Shown piece by piece: positions 1 to 7,459 of a stretch of 42,238 nucleotides of DNA (within the stretch, counting starts at the first letter, position 1; every line of letters begins with the position of its first letter). Below the pieces are notes generated by a model. That model saw nothing but the letters and a program-made list of their open reading frames with translations, was not told the origin of the DNA and did no database searches. Source of the stretch: Clostridia bacterium (GTDB taxonomy: Bacteria > Bacillota > Clostridia > Oscillospirales > CAG-272); the NCBI GenBank assembly GCA_017621755.1, contig JAGASL010000058.1, positions 1 through 42,238 on the forward strand. The letters run 5' to 3'. The position numbers and the translations under genes are program-made.

Positions 1-320
1 CGATGCGTGCGCGAGGCAAGATGCGCCGGCAGGCCGGTTGGGTCTGCCATGTGCAGCGTGGCGTGCGGAAGGGCGGCTGCCAGATAGGGCAGCCCGCCCG
101 CGTGGTCGCCGTGGCGGTGTGAGATAAAGATCCCTTTTGGCGCGAAGCCGCCGGCGCGCAGGGCGGGCAGGATGCGCTCGCGCACGTCGGATTCGGTGGT
201 GGCGGTATCGGCCAAGAGATCCCCCGCTGCCGTGCGGAGGAGGAAAACGGCGGTATACAGATCCTCAAACGGCACCTGCAGACGCCAGATGCGCTCTGTC
301 AATCGCTCAAAGCCCTTCAT
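1..320 (-). CDS. MBL-fold metallo-hydrolase, N-terminal part (cut by window edge)
   Basis: This gene runs off the left edge, so only the first ~106 residues are visible. It opens MKGFERLTERIW and carries the zinc-binding HxHxDH signature of the metallo-beta-lactamase fold (H68, H70, D72, H73, within ISHRHGDHAGG). Family members hydrolyse thioesters, lactones, phosphoesters or other substrates at a binuclear metal site, and the visible part does not say which. There is no signal peptide, so it is probably cytoplasmic. Its ATG lies 14 bp inside the 3' end of the upstream AraC-type gene, so the two are probably co-transcribed and translationally coupled, which suggests the regulator controls it. 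Confidence 0.85.
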   Translation of the reverse strand, partial: MKGFERLTERIWRLQVPFEDLYTAVFLLRTAAGDLLADTATTESDVRERILPALRAGGFAPKGIFISHRHGDHAGGLPYLAAALPHATLHMADPTGLPAHLASRTH

Positions 321-1164
321 TGTCTCTTGCCTCCTTTTCTGCCGCTTGGCGATAATCCCTGGGCGAGACGCCCATTTCCGTACGAAAGACGTGTGAAAAA
401 TAGTTGCTGCTTTCAAAGCCGGTGGCCATGGCCACCTCGGTGATCTGCAGCCGGCTCATGCGCAAGAGGCGCGCAGCGTTTTCTACCCGCAGGCGGGTAA
501 GGTATTGATGCACGGTCAGGCCGGTCTGCTCCTTAAACCGGTGGCTGACGTAGGACGGGCTGCAATGAAATTCCTCGCAGATCTCCTCCATTGTCAGGCG
601 CCGGGTGTGATTGAGGCGCAGATAGTGCATCAGCCGCACGGAAAACAGCGGCTCCTCGACCACGGCAGCCTCGCTCTCCAGGGCCAGCTGCAGCATGGCA
701 CACAATGGGTAAAGCAGCGTGTCCAGCTGCCGCCGCGGCGGCATGGTGGCAGCCAGGCGGTGATACAGCGCTTCTACCCCCTGCCGGGGAAAGCCGTATT
801 TTTCAGAAATGCGCGCCACGTAGGAGGCGCCGTTTTCATCCGCATACCCGCCAACCGACACAAAGCCAACCGCTTCCCCCTTGGAAAAAACGGGGTAAAC
901 CACCTCGCGAACACCGGCATGACAGGTGCCGCAAAAGGCCCCTTTTTGGCACCTTTGCAACACACGCCCCTGCTTTTCTACACAGGCATGCCACATGCTT
1001 GGCTGCAGCTTTAGATATACACAATATGGGTTTTCGTGAATATTATATGGCAGCAACGCCTCCTCTAACCGATGGCCGGTGCAGCGCACGAGGTGCACGC
1101 TGATCGCAAGCCCACACGCTTGCTTGAGATGTTCAATATAGGCAATGATGTGCGAAGCTTCCAT
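307..1164 (-). CDS. AraC-family regulator with PocR-type sensory domain
   Basis: A 285-residue regulator. The N-terminal ~150 residues resemble a PocR ligand-binding domain: a Cys-rich stretch (CQKGAFCGTCHAG) followed by VREVVYPVF and GFVSVGGY. The C-terminal ~100 residues are two AraC helix-turn-helix motifs (MEEICEEFHCSPSYVSHRFKE, then ITEVAMATGFESSNYFSHVFRTEMGVSPRDYR). I start at MEASHIIAYIEHL because AAAGGAGAAGGG sits just upstream; the frame stays open for 49 more codons without a ribosome site. The PocR Cys cluster may bind a metal or a small ligand (inference). It is transcribed divergently from the permease at 1370 and overlaps the metallo-hydrolase, so it is the likely local regulator of both. 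Confidence 0.9.
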   Translation of the reverse strand: MEASHIIAYIEHLKQACGLAISVHLVRCTGHRLEEALLPYNIHENPYCVYLKLQPSMWHACVEKQGRVLQRCQKGAFCGTCHAGVREVVYPVFSKGEAVGFVSVGGYADENGASYVARISEKYGFPRQGVEALYHRLAATMPPRRQLDTLLYPLCAMLQLALESEAAVVEEPLFSVRLMHYLRLNHTRRLTMEEICEEFHCSPSYVSHRFKEQTGLTVHQYLTRLRVENAARLLRMSRLQITEVAMATGFESSNYFSHVFRTEMGVSPRDYRQAAEKEARDNEGL

Positions 1165-1242
1165 CCCTTCTCCTTTTGTGCAGAAAAACACCGTTTTTGG
1201 CTTGTTTTTTAGCAGAAATCTGCACTTTTTCGTTTCACTTTT

Positions 1243-1271
1243 ATTATAACAATCATGTTCCGAGATGTCAA
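1243..1271 (-). promoter_or_regulatory. Promoter for AraC/MBL operon
   Basis: On the minus strand, TTGACA (1266-1271) and TATAAT (1243-1248) are separated by 17 bp. They lie ~80 bp upstream of the regulator start and back-to-back with the permease promoter. Confidence 0.75.
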
Positions 1272-1305
1272 GATACATCCCCTTTGCCCAGGGACATTTT
1301 TTCTC

Positions 1306-1334
1306 TTGCATTCCGGGCGCGAATGTGCTACAAT
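1306..1334 (+). promoter_or_regulatory. Promoter for the ArsB/SLC13-type permease
   Basis: TTGCAT (1306-1311) and TACAAT (1329-1334) with a 17 bp spacer, 35 bp upstream of the ATG. The two divergent promoters are only ~35 bp apart, so one bound AraC-type regulator could touch both. Confidence 0.7.
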
Positions 1335-1369
1335 GTCTGTTGGAAAATTACCGAGGATAGAGGGAGCCT

Positions 1370-2674
1370 ATGACAGCAACACTTTGCATCGCCGGCACGA
1401 CCATTGCGCTGATGATCGCGGCCATCATCTTCTTCCCGCGGCTGACGCTTGGCCGCTTTTCTGTAGATACCTACTGGCCGATCGCGCTGCTTGGCGCGCT
1501 GGCGCTTTTGCTTGGCGGCCGCGTAGAGGGTGGCGAGCTGCTGGCCGCGCTGACCTCAAGCGATGCGATCAACCCGCTGAAGATCGCCCTGCTCTTTCTT
1601 TCAATGACCCTGCTTTCGGTCTTTTTGGACGAGGTGGGCTTTTTTGGCTACGTGGCGGCCCTGGCGCTTTCGCGTGCCGGGCACAGCCAGGCGCGGCTGT
1701 TTTTCGTGCTGTATGCCGCCGTCTCGGTGCTGACGGTCTTTACCTCAAACGATATCATCGTGCTGACCTTTACCCCCTTTATCTGCTACTTTGCCCATGC
1801 GGCCAAAATAGACCCCATGCCCTACCTGGTGGCTGAGTTTGTGGCGGCCAACACCTGGAGCATGGCGCTGGTGATCGGCAACCCGACCAACGTGTATCTG
1901 GCGGCCACCTACGGCATTGATTTTATCACCTACCTGCGCGTGATGCTGCTGCCCTGCGTGGCGGCGGGGCTTGCGGCGCTGCTCGTGCTTTGGCTGCTCT
2001 TTCGCCGGCGGCTGCGCCAGCCGATCGAGCCGGTGAGGATCGAGATGCGCTTTCGCGACCGGCTGCTGCTGGTCATTGGCCTTTTGCACCTGGGTGGCTG
2101 CACGCTACTGCTGGCCATTGCCTCGTACGTGGGGTGGGATATGTGCACCATTGCGCTGGTCTCTGCCCTTTCGCTGTTCGTGGTAACGGCGGTTGCCTCG
2201 CTTGCGCGGCGGCGCGCGCCGCGCGTGCTGCTTTCCTGCCTTAGGCGGGCACCGTGGCCGCTGCTGCCCTTTATTCTTTCGATGTTCGTGCTGATCCTTT
2301 CGCTGGGCAAGGCCGGCATCACGGCCGGCTATGCCGACCTGCTGGCGGCAACCGGCGAGACGGTGTGGACCTACGGCATCTCCTCTGCCCTGGTGTGCAA
2401 TCTGATCAACAATATTCCGATGAGCGCCTTTTACTGCGCCGTGGCCGGTCTCTTGCCCCAGGCGGTGCGCACGGCTGGCGTGTACGCTGCGGTGATCGGC
2501 TCGAACCTTGGCGCCCTGCTGACCCCGGTGGGGGCTTTAGCCGGCATTATGTGGACGGGGATGCTGAAAAAGCAGGGGCTGCGCTTCTCGTATGCCGATT
2601 TTCTGCGCCGCTGCGCGCCGGCCGGCGCGGCCGCGCTGGCGGCCGCGCTTGGCGTGCTGATGCTGGTGGTGTAG
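1370..2674 (+). CDS. ArsB/SLC13-type anion permease
   Basis: A 434-residue polytopic membrane protein with about ten to twelve hydrophobic segments. It resembles the ion-transporter superfamily that includes ArsB, NhaD and SLC13/DASS carriers. Two re-entrant motifs stand out: TSNDIIVLTFTPF with the matching GNPTNVYLAATYG (residues ~125-185), and near the C-terminus LINNIPMSAFY with IGSNLGALLTPVGALAG. Such paired N-P/T motifs form the substrate site in this superfamily. Substrate is not readable: no ArsR, ArsA or ArsC is adjacent, so arsenite efflux is only one option beside dicarboxylate, sulfate or other anions. It is divergent from the PocR/AraC regulator. Weak GGGAG ribosome site. Confidence 0.8.
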   Translation: MTATLCIAGTTIALMIAAIIFFPRLTLGRFSVDTYWPIALLGALALLLGGRVEGGELLAALTSSDAINPLKIALLFLSMTLLSVFLDEVGFFGYVAALALSRAGHSQARLFFVLYAAVSVLTVFTSNDIIVLTFTPFICYFAHAAKIDPMPYLVAEFVAANTWSMALVIGNPTNVYLAATYGIDFITYLRVMLLPCVAAGLAALLVLWLLFRRRLRQPIEPVRIEMRFRDRLLLVIGLLHLGGCTLLLAIASYVGWDMCTIALVSALSLFVVTAVASLARRRAPRVLLSCLRRAPWPLLPFILSMFVLILSLGKAGITAGYADLLAATGETVWTYGISSALVCNLINNIPMSAFYCAVAGLLPQAVRTAGVYAAVIGSNLGALLTPVGALAGIMWTGMLKKQGLRFSYADFLRRCAPAGAAALAAALGVLMLVV

Positions 2675-2682
2675 GAGAGCGC

Positions 2683-2710
2683 AAGGAAACTTTTTGAAAA
2701 AAGTTTCCTT
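2683..2710. repeat. Palindromic hairpin after the permease gene
   Basis: Near-perfect inverted repeat: 2683-2695 (AAGGAAACTTTTT) pairs with 2698-2710, just after the permease stop. There is no clean T-tract beyond it, so it may be a weak terminator or a mobile intergenic palindrome. The rest of 2711-2786 shows no gene or clear promoter. Confidence 0.6.
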
Positions 2711-2786
2711 AGACCTTCAAAAGCCTTTTAGGATGATGGTGGCAAGCGAGCAGTCCTACTACTCTTTACCGCCATACCGTAAATAA

Positions 2787-2809
2787 CCCATTCGCCACGG
2801 GCGAATGGG
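2787..2809. promoter_or_regulatory. Perfect 10-bp hairpin in the HAD gene leader
   Basis: 2787-2796 (CCCATTCGCC) pairs perfectly with 2800-2809 around a three-base loop. It ends 17 bp before the HAD start and ~6 bp before its AAGGGG ribosome site. It may act as a processing or stability element, or shield initiation. No T-tract follows, so it is not a conventional terminator. Confidence 0.5.
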
Positions 2810-2826
2810 CACCGAAGGGGATAGAC

Positions 2827-3459
2827 ATGAGCAAGGTATACGTATTTGATTTAGACGGGACGCTGGTAGACTCGATGCCCTATTTCACGCGAGGCCTTTT
2901 GGGCATTTTAGACGAGGCAGGCGTTCCTTACGGTGAGGAGATGGCCGGCATTATCACGCCGCTGGGCTATACCAAGAGCGCGATCTATTTTCGCGAGCAT
3001 TTTGGCCTGACCGAAAGCACAGAGGTGCTGGTGAAGCGGATGCAGGATCGGCTGGTGGGGGATTACGCGAACAACATTTCGCTCAAGCCCGGTGTTTACG
3101 ACTACCTGCGCCGGCTGCACGAGGGGGGTGCCCGCCTGTTTGTGCTGACGGCCAGCCCGCATTGCGCGACCGACGCCTGCCTTGCGCACAACGGGGTGTT
3201 CGACTGGTTTGAGACGGTTTGGTCGGTAGAGGATTTTGGCCTGGACAAGACCGACACGCGCCTGTTTTTCGAGGTGGCGCGCAGGATCGGCTGCGAGATG
3301 GGCGAGGTGCAGTATTTTGACGACAACCTGACCGCCCTGCAAAACGCGCACGCGGCCGGCTACCACACCTATGGCGTTTACGATGGGCAGAGCGACGAGC
3401 TGCTTGCCGCCATGAAGCCCTATTCTGACGAGACGGTCATGAGCTTTGAGGCGCTATAA
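2827..3459 (+). CDS. HAD-superfamily phosphatase
   Basis: A 210-residue soluble HAD hydrolase. Motif I is FDLDGTLVDS (nucleophile D8, acid/base D10), motif II is the TAS in FVLTASPHC, and motif IV is YFDDNLTALQNA, which completes the Mg2+ site. A helical cap lies between motifs I and II, as in phosphoglycolate or beta-phosphoglucomutase relatives. It would dephosphorylate a small cytosolic metabolite; which one cannot be told. The next gene, a beta-propeller glycosidase, starts 14 bp downstream on the same strand, so a sugar phosphate is a reasonable guess. Confidence 0.85.
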   Translation: MSKVYVFDLDGTLVDSMPYFTRGLLGILDEAGVPYGEEMAGIITPLGYTKSAIYFREHFGLTESTEVLVKRMQDRLVGDYANNISLKPGVYDYLRRLHEGGARLFVLTASPHCATDACLAHNGVFDWFETVWSVEDFGLDKTDTRLFFEVARRIGCEMGEVQYFDDNLTALQNAHAAGYHTYGVYDGQSDELLAAMKPYSDETVMSFEAL

Positions 3460-3473
3460 AAGGAGGACGATAT

Positions 3474-4334
3474 ATGCTGATACCAAAAAGAGCCGGAGAA
3501 TGGAAAATCTTATTCCGTCCTGAAAAATTCGGTCGCTACGTCAATGACCATTGCATTCTGCGCGGTGCCGACGGGCGGCTGCATATGTACGGCATTACCA
3601 GCCATACCGACGGCGACCCGCGCGCGGAGCGGTATTTCGTGCACGCCGCAGGCGACAGCATGGAGCAGCCGATGGCCGAGATCGGCAAATCGATCGATCA
3701 CGGCACGCTGGCCTGGGCGCCCTGCGTGATCAAGCGGGATGCCGATTATTATATGTTCTACGGCCCCTCGCCTACCTCGCTGGCCGTCTCGCCCGATATG
3801 CACGAGTGGTTTGGCTATGCGGTGCAGATCAAGGACGAGCCACCCATGGCGGTGCACCGTGACCATTTTGTTTTAGAGGTAGCCCCCGGTGAGTACCTGA
3901 TGTACGTGGTCGGTATTCGCGAGCACCGCAGCGCGGTATCGCTGCTTTCCTCTCACGATCTTTTGCATTGGCAGTTTGAGGGCTACGCGCTGACAAGCGG
4001 CGAGCATGCTGAAATGAACCCCGCCTGGGGCGCTATGGAATCCCCCTTTGTGGTCAAACAGGGTGACCTCTATTACCTCTTCATCACCTACACCAACTGC
4101 AGCCGCGAGACCTATAACAACACCATGGTATTCGTCTCTCACGATCCACGCTGCTTTGGCGAATATAACGGCAAAAACGGCGCCTTGAAGCCGGTTGCCA
4201 TCCTGGATGCCCACGCGCCCGAGATCATTTTTGACAACGGCAAGTGGTATATCACCACCTGCGGCTGGCCGAAGGCCGCTACCCCGCACCCCGGCTGCCT
4301 TTCGGTAGCCCCGCTTGTGTGGGAGGAGACATAA
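3474..4334 (+). CDS. Five-bladed beta-propeller glycosidase (GH43/GH32-like)
   Basis: A 286-residue protein with the repeated blade signature of clan GH-F/GH-J enzymes (YYMFYGPSP, YLMYVVGIREH, YYLFITYTN, KWYITTCGW). The expected acidic triad is visible: D25 (YVNDHCIL) as nucleophile or base, R129-D130 (HRDHF) as transition-state stabiliser, and E189 (GAMESPF) as acid. No signal peptide, so it would act on imported oligosaccharides. Strong AAAGGAGGA ribosome site 7 bp before the ATG. Probably co-transcribed with the HAD phosphatase and closed by the terminator that follows. The exact glycoside family and substrate cannot be assigned by eye. Confidence 0.65.
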   Translation: MLIPKRAGEWKILFRPEKFGRYVNDHCILRGADGRLHMYGITSHTDGDPRAERYFVHAAGDSMEQPMAEIGKSIDHGTLAWAPCVIKRDADYYMFYGPSPTSLAVSPDMHEWFGYAVQIKDEPPMAVHRDHFVLEVAPGEYLMYVVGIREHRSAVSLLSSHDLLHWQFEGYALTSGEHAEMNPAWGAMESPFVVKQGDLYYLFITYTNCSRETYNNTMVFVSHDPRCFGEYNGKNGALKPVAILDAHAPEIIFDNGKWYITTCGWPKAATPHPGCLSVAPLVWEET

Positions 4335-4341
4335 CGCCTTC

Positions 4342-4384
4342 AGCCCCCTGTGTTGCGCACGCAACGCAGGGGCTCTTTTTTCTA
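4342..4384 (+). terminator. Rho-independent terminator after the glycosidase
   Basis: A GC-rich stem (4342-4356 with 4361-4374, one bulged C and one G-U pair) is followed by a T-rich run from 4376. It separates the HAD/glycosidase unit from the PadR operon. Confidence 0.85.
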
Positions 4385-4393
4385 TTTTCCCCC

Positions 4394-4425
4394 TTGACAA
4401 GCGTATACTGTGTGTGGTATAGTAT
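4394..4425 (+). promoter_or_regulatory. PadR-operon promoter with overlapping dyad
   Basis: TTGACA (4394-4399) and TATAGT (4418-4423), spacer 18 bp. The inverted repeat ATACT (4406-4410) / AGTAT (4421-4425) covers the -10 box. PadR proteins bind short dyads, so this could be an autoregulatory operator (inference). Confidence 0.65.
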
Positions 4426-4446
4426 GATGTGTTAGGAGGTATCGGG

Positions 4447-4758
4447 ATGGATATACAAATGAAGCGTGGCCTGCTGGACATATGCGTGCTGGCGGCCATT
4501 CAACACGAGGATTCCTACGGCTACCAGATCATCAAGGACATGTCGCCGTATATCGAGATATCTGAATCGACGCTCTACCCCATTTTACGCAGGCTGGAGG
4601 CGGCAGAGCTTTTGACCGTGCGCGCGGTGGCGCACAACGGCCGCTTGCGAAAATACTACCGCATTACCGCGGCAGGGCGAGAGCGGATCGCCGCCTTTGC
4701 CGAGGAGTGGAAGGAGATCACCGCGATCTACCAATTCGTTACGAGGGGGGCAGTATGA
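4447..4758 (+). CDS. PadR-family transcriptional regulator
   Basis: A 103-residue winged-helix regulator: MKRGLLDICVLAAI, then the PadR signature DSYGYQI, STLYPILRRLEAAELL, and the wing GRLRKYYRITAAGRERI. The second ATG is chosen because TAGGAGGT lies 6-7 bp upstream; the first overlaps that ribosome site. It is the first gene of a three-gene operon in which each stop overlaps the next start as ATGA. PadR next to a HAAS-domain membrane protein and a DUF4097 protein is a common Firmicute arrangement, usually linked to envelope stress or antimicrobial response. The inducer is unknown. Confidence 0.92.
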   Translation: MDIQMKRGLLDICVLAAIQHEDSYGYQIIKDMSPYIEISESTLYPILRRLEAAELLTVRAVAHNGRLRKYYRITAAGRERIAAFAEEWKEITAIYQFVTRGAV

Positions 4759-5387
4759 CAAAGCATGAATATTTAGCGGTGCTTGCCAAGGGGCTTTGTG
4801 ACCTGCCGGCCGGCGAGCGTGACCGGTTTTTAGACTACTACCGCGAGATGATCGAGGACAGGATCGAGGAGGGGCTTGCCGAGGACGCGGCCGTTGCGGC
4901 GATCGGTGAGCCGGATGCCGTTTTACGCGAGATCCGGCGTGAGGCGGCGCCGCAGCCGGAGAAGCCGGCGGCAAAAAGGCGTGAATGGCGCACGTGGGAG
5001 ATCGTTTTGCTGGTGCTTGGCTCGCCGCTTTGGCTTTCCCTGCTGCTGGCAGCCGTGGCCATTCTGTTTTCATTGGTGGTGGCGGCCGTTTCCATTCTGT
5101 TTTCACTGGCGGTCACGCTGTGGTCGTTGGTGGTGGTGGTATACGCCGTTACCCTCTCGCTTTTGGTCTGTGGGCTGTTTGGGCTGGGGTACAGCCTGGT
5201 GTTAGCCCTGGCCGGGGCAGGCGGCAGTCTTGCCCTTTTGGTGCTGGGTGGCGGGCTGTTTTGCGCGGGTGGCGGCATGCTGTGCCTGCTTGCCTGTGTG
5301 GCCGCCACGCGCGGCAGCATGTATCTTTGCCGGCTGACCCTGCGCGGTCTTCGGCGTCTTTTCAGAAAAAGGAGAGGGAGCATATGA
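4755..5387 (+). CDS. HAAS-domain (DUF1700) membrane protein
   Basis: A 210-residue protein. The N-terminal ~75 residues form the helical HAAS signalling domain (YLAVLAKGLCDLPAGERDRF, then YYREMIEDRIEEGL and AAVAAIGEPDAVLREI). From residue ~90 on there are three or four hydrophobic segments rich in Leu, Val and Gly, ending in a basic tail (LRRLFRKRRG). The start is fixed by the ATGA overlap with padR. HAAS proteins are often encoded beside PadR regulators and are thought to sense membrane state. A longer in-frame start at 4707 exists but would overlap padR by 50 bp. Confidence 0.85.
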   Translation: MTKHEYLAVLAKGLCDLPAGERDRFLDYYREMIEDRIEEGLAEDAAVAAIGEPDAVLREIRREAAPQPEKPAAKRREWRTWEIVLLVLGSPLWLSLLLAAVAILFSLVVAAVSILFSLAVTLWSLVVVVYAVTLSLLVCGLFGLGYSLVLALAGAGGSLALLVLGGGLFCAGGGMLCLLACVAATRGSMYLCRLTLRGLRRLFRKRRGSI

Positions 5388-6289
5388 GAAAAACAAGCAT
5401 TTTTATTCTGGTAGCGGTGCTTTGCATCGTAGCGGGGCTGGTCATCATGGTCGTGGGGCTTGCCGGCTGCGGCTTTCAGCTAAGCGACCTGAGCAACCTG
5501 CAGGCCGAAACGAACGAGCACGTGGTCGCGGACCCATTTTCTACCCTTGACCTGCACACGGTAGAGGCAGACCTGACCATTCTTCCTGCCGAGGACGGCG
5601 TTTGCCGCGTGGTTTGTGAGGAGACAGATAAGATCGCGCACACCGTAGCGGTGCGAGATGGCAAGCTGGTCATCGAGCGGCAGGATGGCCGCCCGTGGTA
5701 CGAGCGGATCGGCTTCTTTGGTCAGCGGTTTTCCATTACCATCTATCTGCCGGGCGATGCCTACGGTGCGCTGACTGCCGAAACGGTCAGCGGCGACATT
5801 TCGATTGCTGATGCGCTTGCGTTTCAAGACACCGCGCTTTCTACCACGAGCGGCGATATCACCTGTGCCGCCAAGACGAGCGGTGGCCTGACAGTCTCTA
5901 CTGTGAGTGGTGATATCACCCTTTCGCAACACACGGGTGGCCCCTTAGCCGTCAGCACCACAAGCGGGGATATCAACATTGCCCAAACGGATGCCAGCGC
6001 GATCACGCTTTCCTCGGTCAGCGGTAGCATCACCCTGCAGGACGTGCAGGCGCTTGGCCTACTGCAGGCCGAGAGCGTAAGCGGCGAGCAGCGCTTTACC
6101 CGCACGGATGCGGGGCGCCTGATGCTGAGCGCGGTGAGCGGCGGCATCACGGCAGAGCTGCTTTCCGGCAAGGATTTTTCCTACGACACGGTCAGCGGCT
6201 ACGTCTCGCTACCGCCTGATACCGCCGGCGCCGGGGAATGCCGCATAGAGACGACCAGCGGCAGCATCCGCGTTTCAGTTGTGGAATGA
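5384..6289 (+). CDS. DUF4097-family beta-helix envelope protein
   Basis: A 301-residue protein with one N-terminal hydrophobic segment (residues ~5-27, IFILVAVLCIVAGLVIMVVG, ending in GCGF, a possible lipobox or anchor). It is followed by repeated ~20-residue strands with the DUF4097 hallmark (T/V)xSGDI: TVSGDISI, TTSGDITC, TVSGDITL, TTSGDINI, SVSGSITL, AVSGGITA, TTSGSIRV. This predicts a right-handed beta-helix on the outer face of the membrane. Its start overlaps the HAAS gene by 4 bp. It probably partners the HAAS protein in envelope sensing or repair; no catalytic residues are visible. Confidence 0.88.
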   Translation: MRKTSIFILVAVLCIVAGLVIMVVGLAGCGFQLSDLSNLQAETNEHVVADPFSTLDLHTVEADLTILPAEDGVCRVVCEETDKIAHTVAVRDGKLVIERQDGRPWYERIGFFGQRFSITIYLPGDAYGALTAETVSGDISIADALAFQDTALSTTSGDITCAAKTSGGLTVSTVSGDITLSQHTGGPLAVSTTSGDINIAQTDASAITLSSVSGSITLQDVQALGLLQAESVSGEQRFTRTDAGRLMLSAVSGGITAELLSGKDFSYDTVSGYVSLPPDTAGAGECRIETTSGSIRVSVVE

Positions 6290-6296
6290 TCTTGAC

Positions 6297-6338
6297 AAAA
6301 AAGAGCGTTTTTGCCACATGGCAAAAACGCTCTTTTTT
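6297..6338. terminator. Bidirectional terminator
   Basis: Perfect inverted repeat 6297-6315 / 6320-6338 with an ACAT loop. The arms end in A and T runs, so it can terminate both the DUF4097 operon (+) and the glycyl-radical operon (-) that converge here. Confidence 0.9.
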
Positions 6339-6344
6339 ATGGGA

Positions 6345-7448
6345 TCAGCCACGCCGCTTGACAAGCAGGGTCTTGATGTTGATGCGTTTTTTCGCATCGG
6401 CAAAGGCGCGGTTCGTTTCCTCGATCGGGTAGTGGGTGCCAAGGCGCGCGATCAGCGGATGGGTGGCGGGGTGCTCGGCAAGAAAGCGAAGATAATCGCG
6501 CACGTCGACCATGGAATACTGCGAGGAACCAAGGATGTGGAGTGCCTTGAAGGTGATGATCTGCGGCTGGAGCTCTATGCTGCCGGAATTGCTGTACTGG
6601 CCGGGGATGAGATACACGCCACGGTTGCGCAAAATCTCGATCCCCTGCCCGACGGCCTGCGGCACGCCGGAGCATTCGATGCACAGGTCTACCCCCAGGC
6701 CCCCGTTTTCACCCTGCAGGGTGGCGGTGATGGCTTCACTACCCTCGCGCGCCAGGGTGTAAACGCGATCTGCCCCCAGCTCGATGGCCAGCCTCTCGCG
6801 GGCGGGGTCCTCGTGCGCGGTGATGGCATAGACATGGCGCACACCACACTCACGCAGATAGAGGATGGCGAACATGCCAACCGGCCCAAGGCCCTGCACC
6901 ACGGCGCAGCCTACCCGGGAAAGCTTGACCCCGGCCTCGCGTGCCAGGCGAACGGCGTGAATGGCCGTAGGGCCCGGGCAGGCAAAGGTAGCCGCCACGG
7001 TGGGATCGACCGTTTCGGGAATTTTGATCAGGTTGGAAAGGGGGGTGTAATTCACCTCGGCATAGCCACCCCACAAGTAGGGCGGCTGGTCAATGCTGCC
7101 GGCGTTGGTCAGCCCCATGCACACGCAGTTGGCGTCATCCCCGCTCTTGCAAAGCAGGCACTCACCGCACGGCACGGCGATATCTGCGATCACGGCATCC
7201 CCCACGGCCAGGCCGTAGGCAGCGGCCTCTTTTTCATCCGCCTCTACGAGGCGGCCAACAAATTCATGCCCGATCACGGTGGGTGCGGCGGCACCCAGGC
7301 GGCCGCTGTGAATGTGCAGGTCGGTACCGCAGACACCGCTGGCGATCAGCTCCAGGCGGCCATAGCCGCTTGGTGCCGCGGTAACGGGAAACTCGCGGAT
7401 CTCAAAATCCTGTTCTGCCCCCATAAAGACTGCTGCTTTTGCGTTCAT
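6345..7448 (-). CDS. Zinc-dependent medium-chain alcohol dehydrogenase
   Basis: A 367-residue MDR-family dehydrogenase. The catalytic zinc region reads SGVCGTDLHIHSG and GHEFVGRLVEADE; the structural zinc loop is CGECLLCKSGDDANC; the NAD(P) site is GLGPVGMFAILYL. Threonine, sorbitol and other polyol dehydrogenases share this plan. It is the third gene of the glycyl-radical operon, 11 bp after the activase, with its own AAGGAGAAC ribosome site. In that setting it probably oxidises or reduces the alcohol or carbonyl compound made or used by the radical enzyme (inference). The true substrate is not readable. Confidence 0.88.
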   Translation of the reverse strand: MNAKAAVFMGAEQDFEIREFPVTAAPSGYGRLELIASGVCGTDLHIHSGRLGAAAPTVIGHEFVGRLVEADEKEAAAYGLAVGDAVIADIAVPCGECLLCKSGDDANCVCMGLTNAGSIDQPPYLWGGYAEVNYTPLSNLIKIPETVDPTVAATFACPGPTAIHAVRLAREAGVKLSRVGCAVVQGLGPVGMFAILYLRECGVRHVYAITAHEDPARERLAIELGADRVYTLAREGSEAITATLQGENGGLGVDLCIECSGVPQAVGQGIEILRNRGVYLIPGQYSNSGSIELQPQIITFKALHILGSSQYSMVDVRDYLRFLAEHPATHPLIARLGTHYPIEETNRAFADAKKRINIKTLLVKRRG

Positions 7449-7459
7449 ATACGTTCTCC

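Noticed and set aside
1370..2674. A firm arsenite-efflux (ArsB) call.
   Set aside because: No other ars gene is nearby and the superfamily covers many anions.
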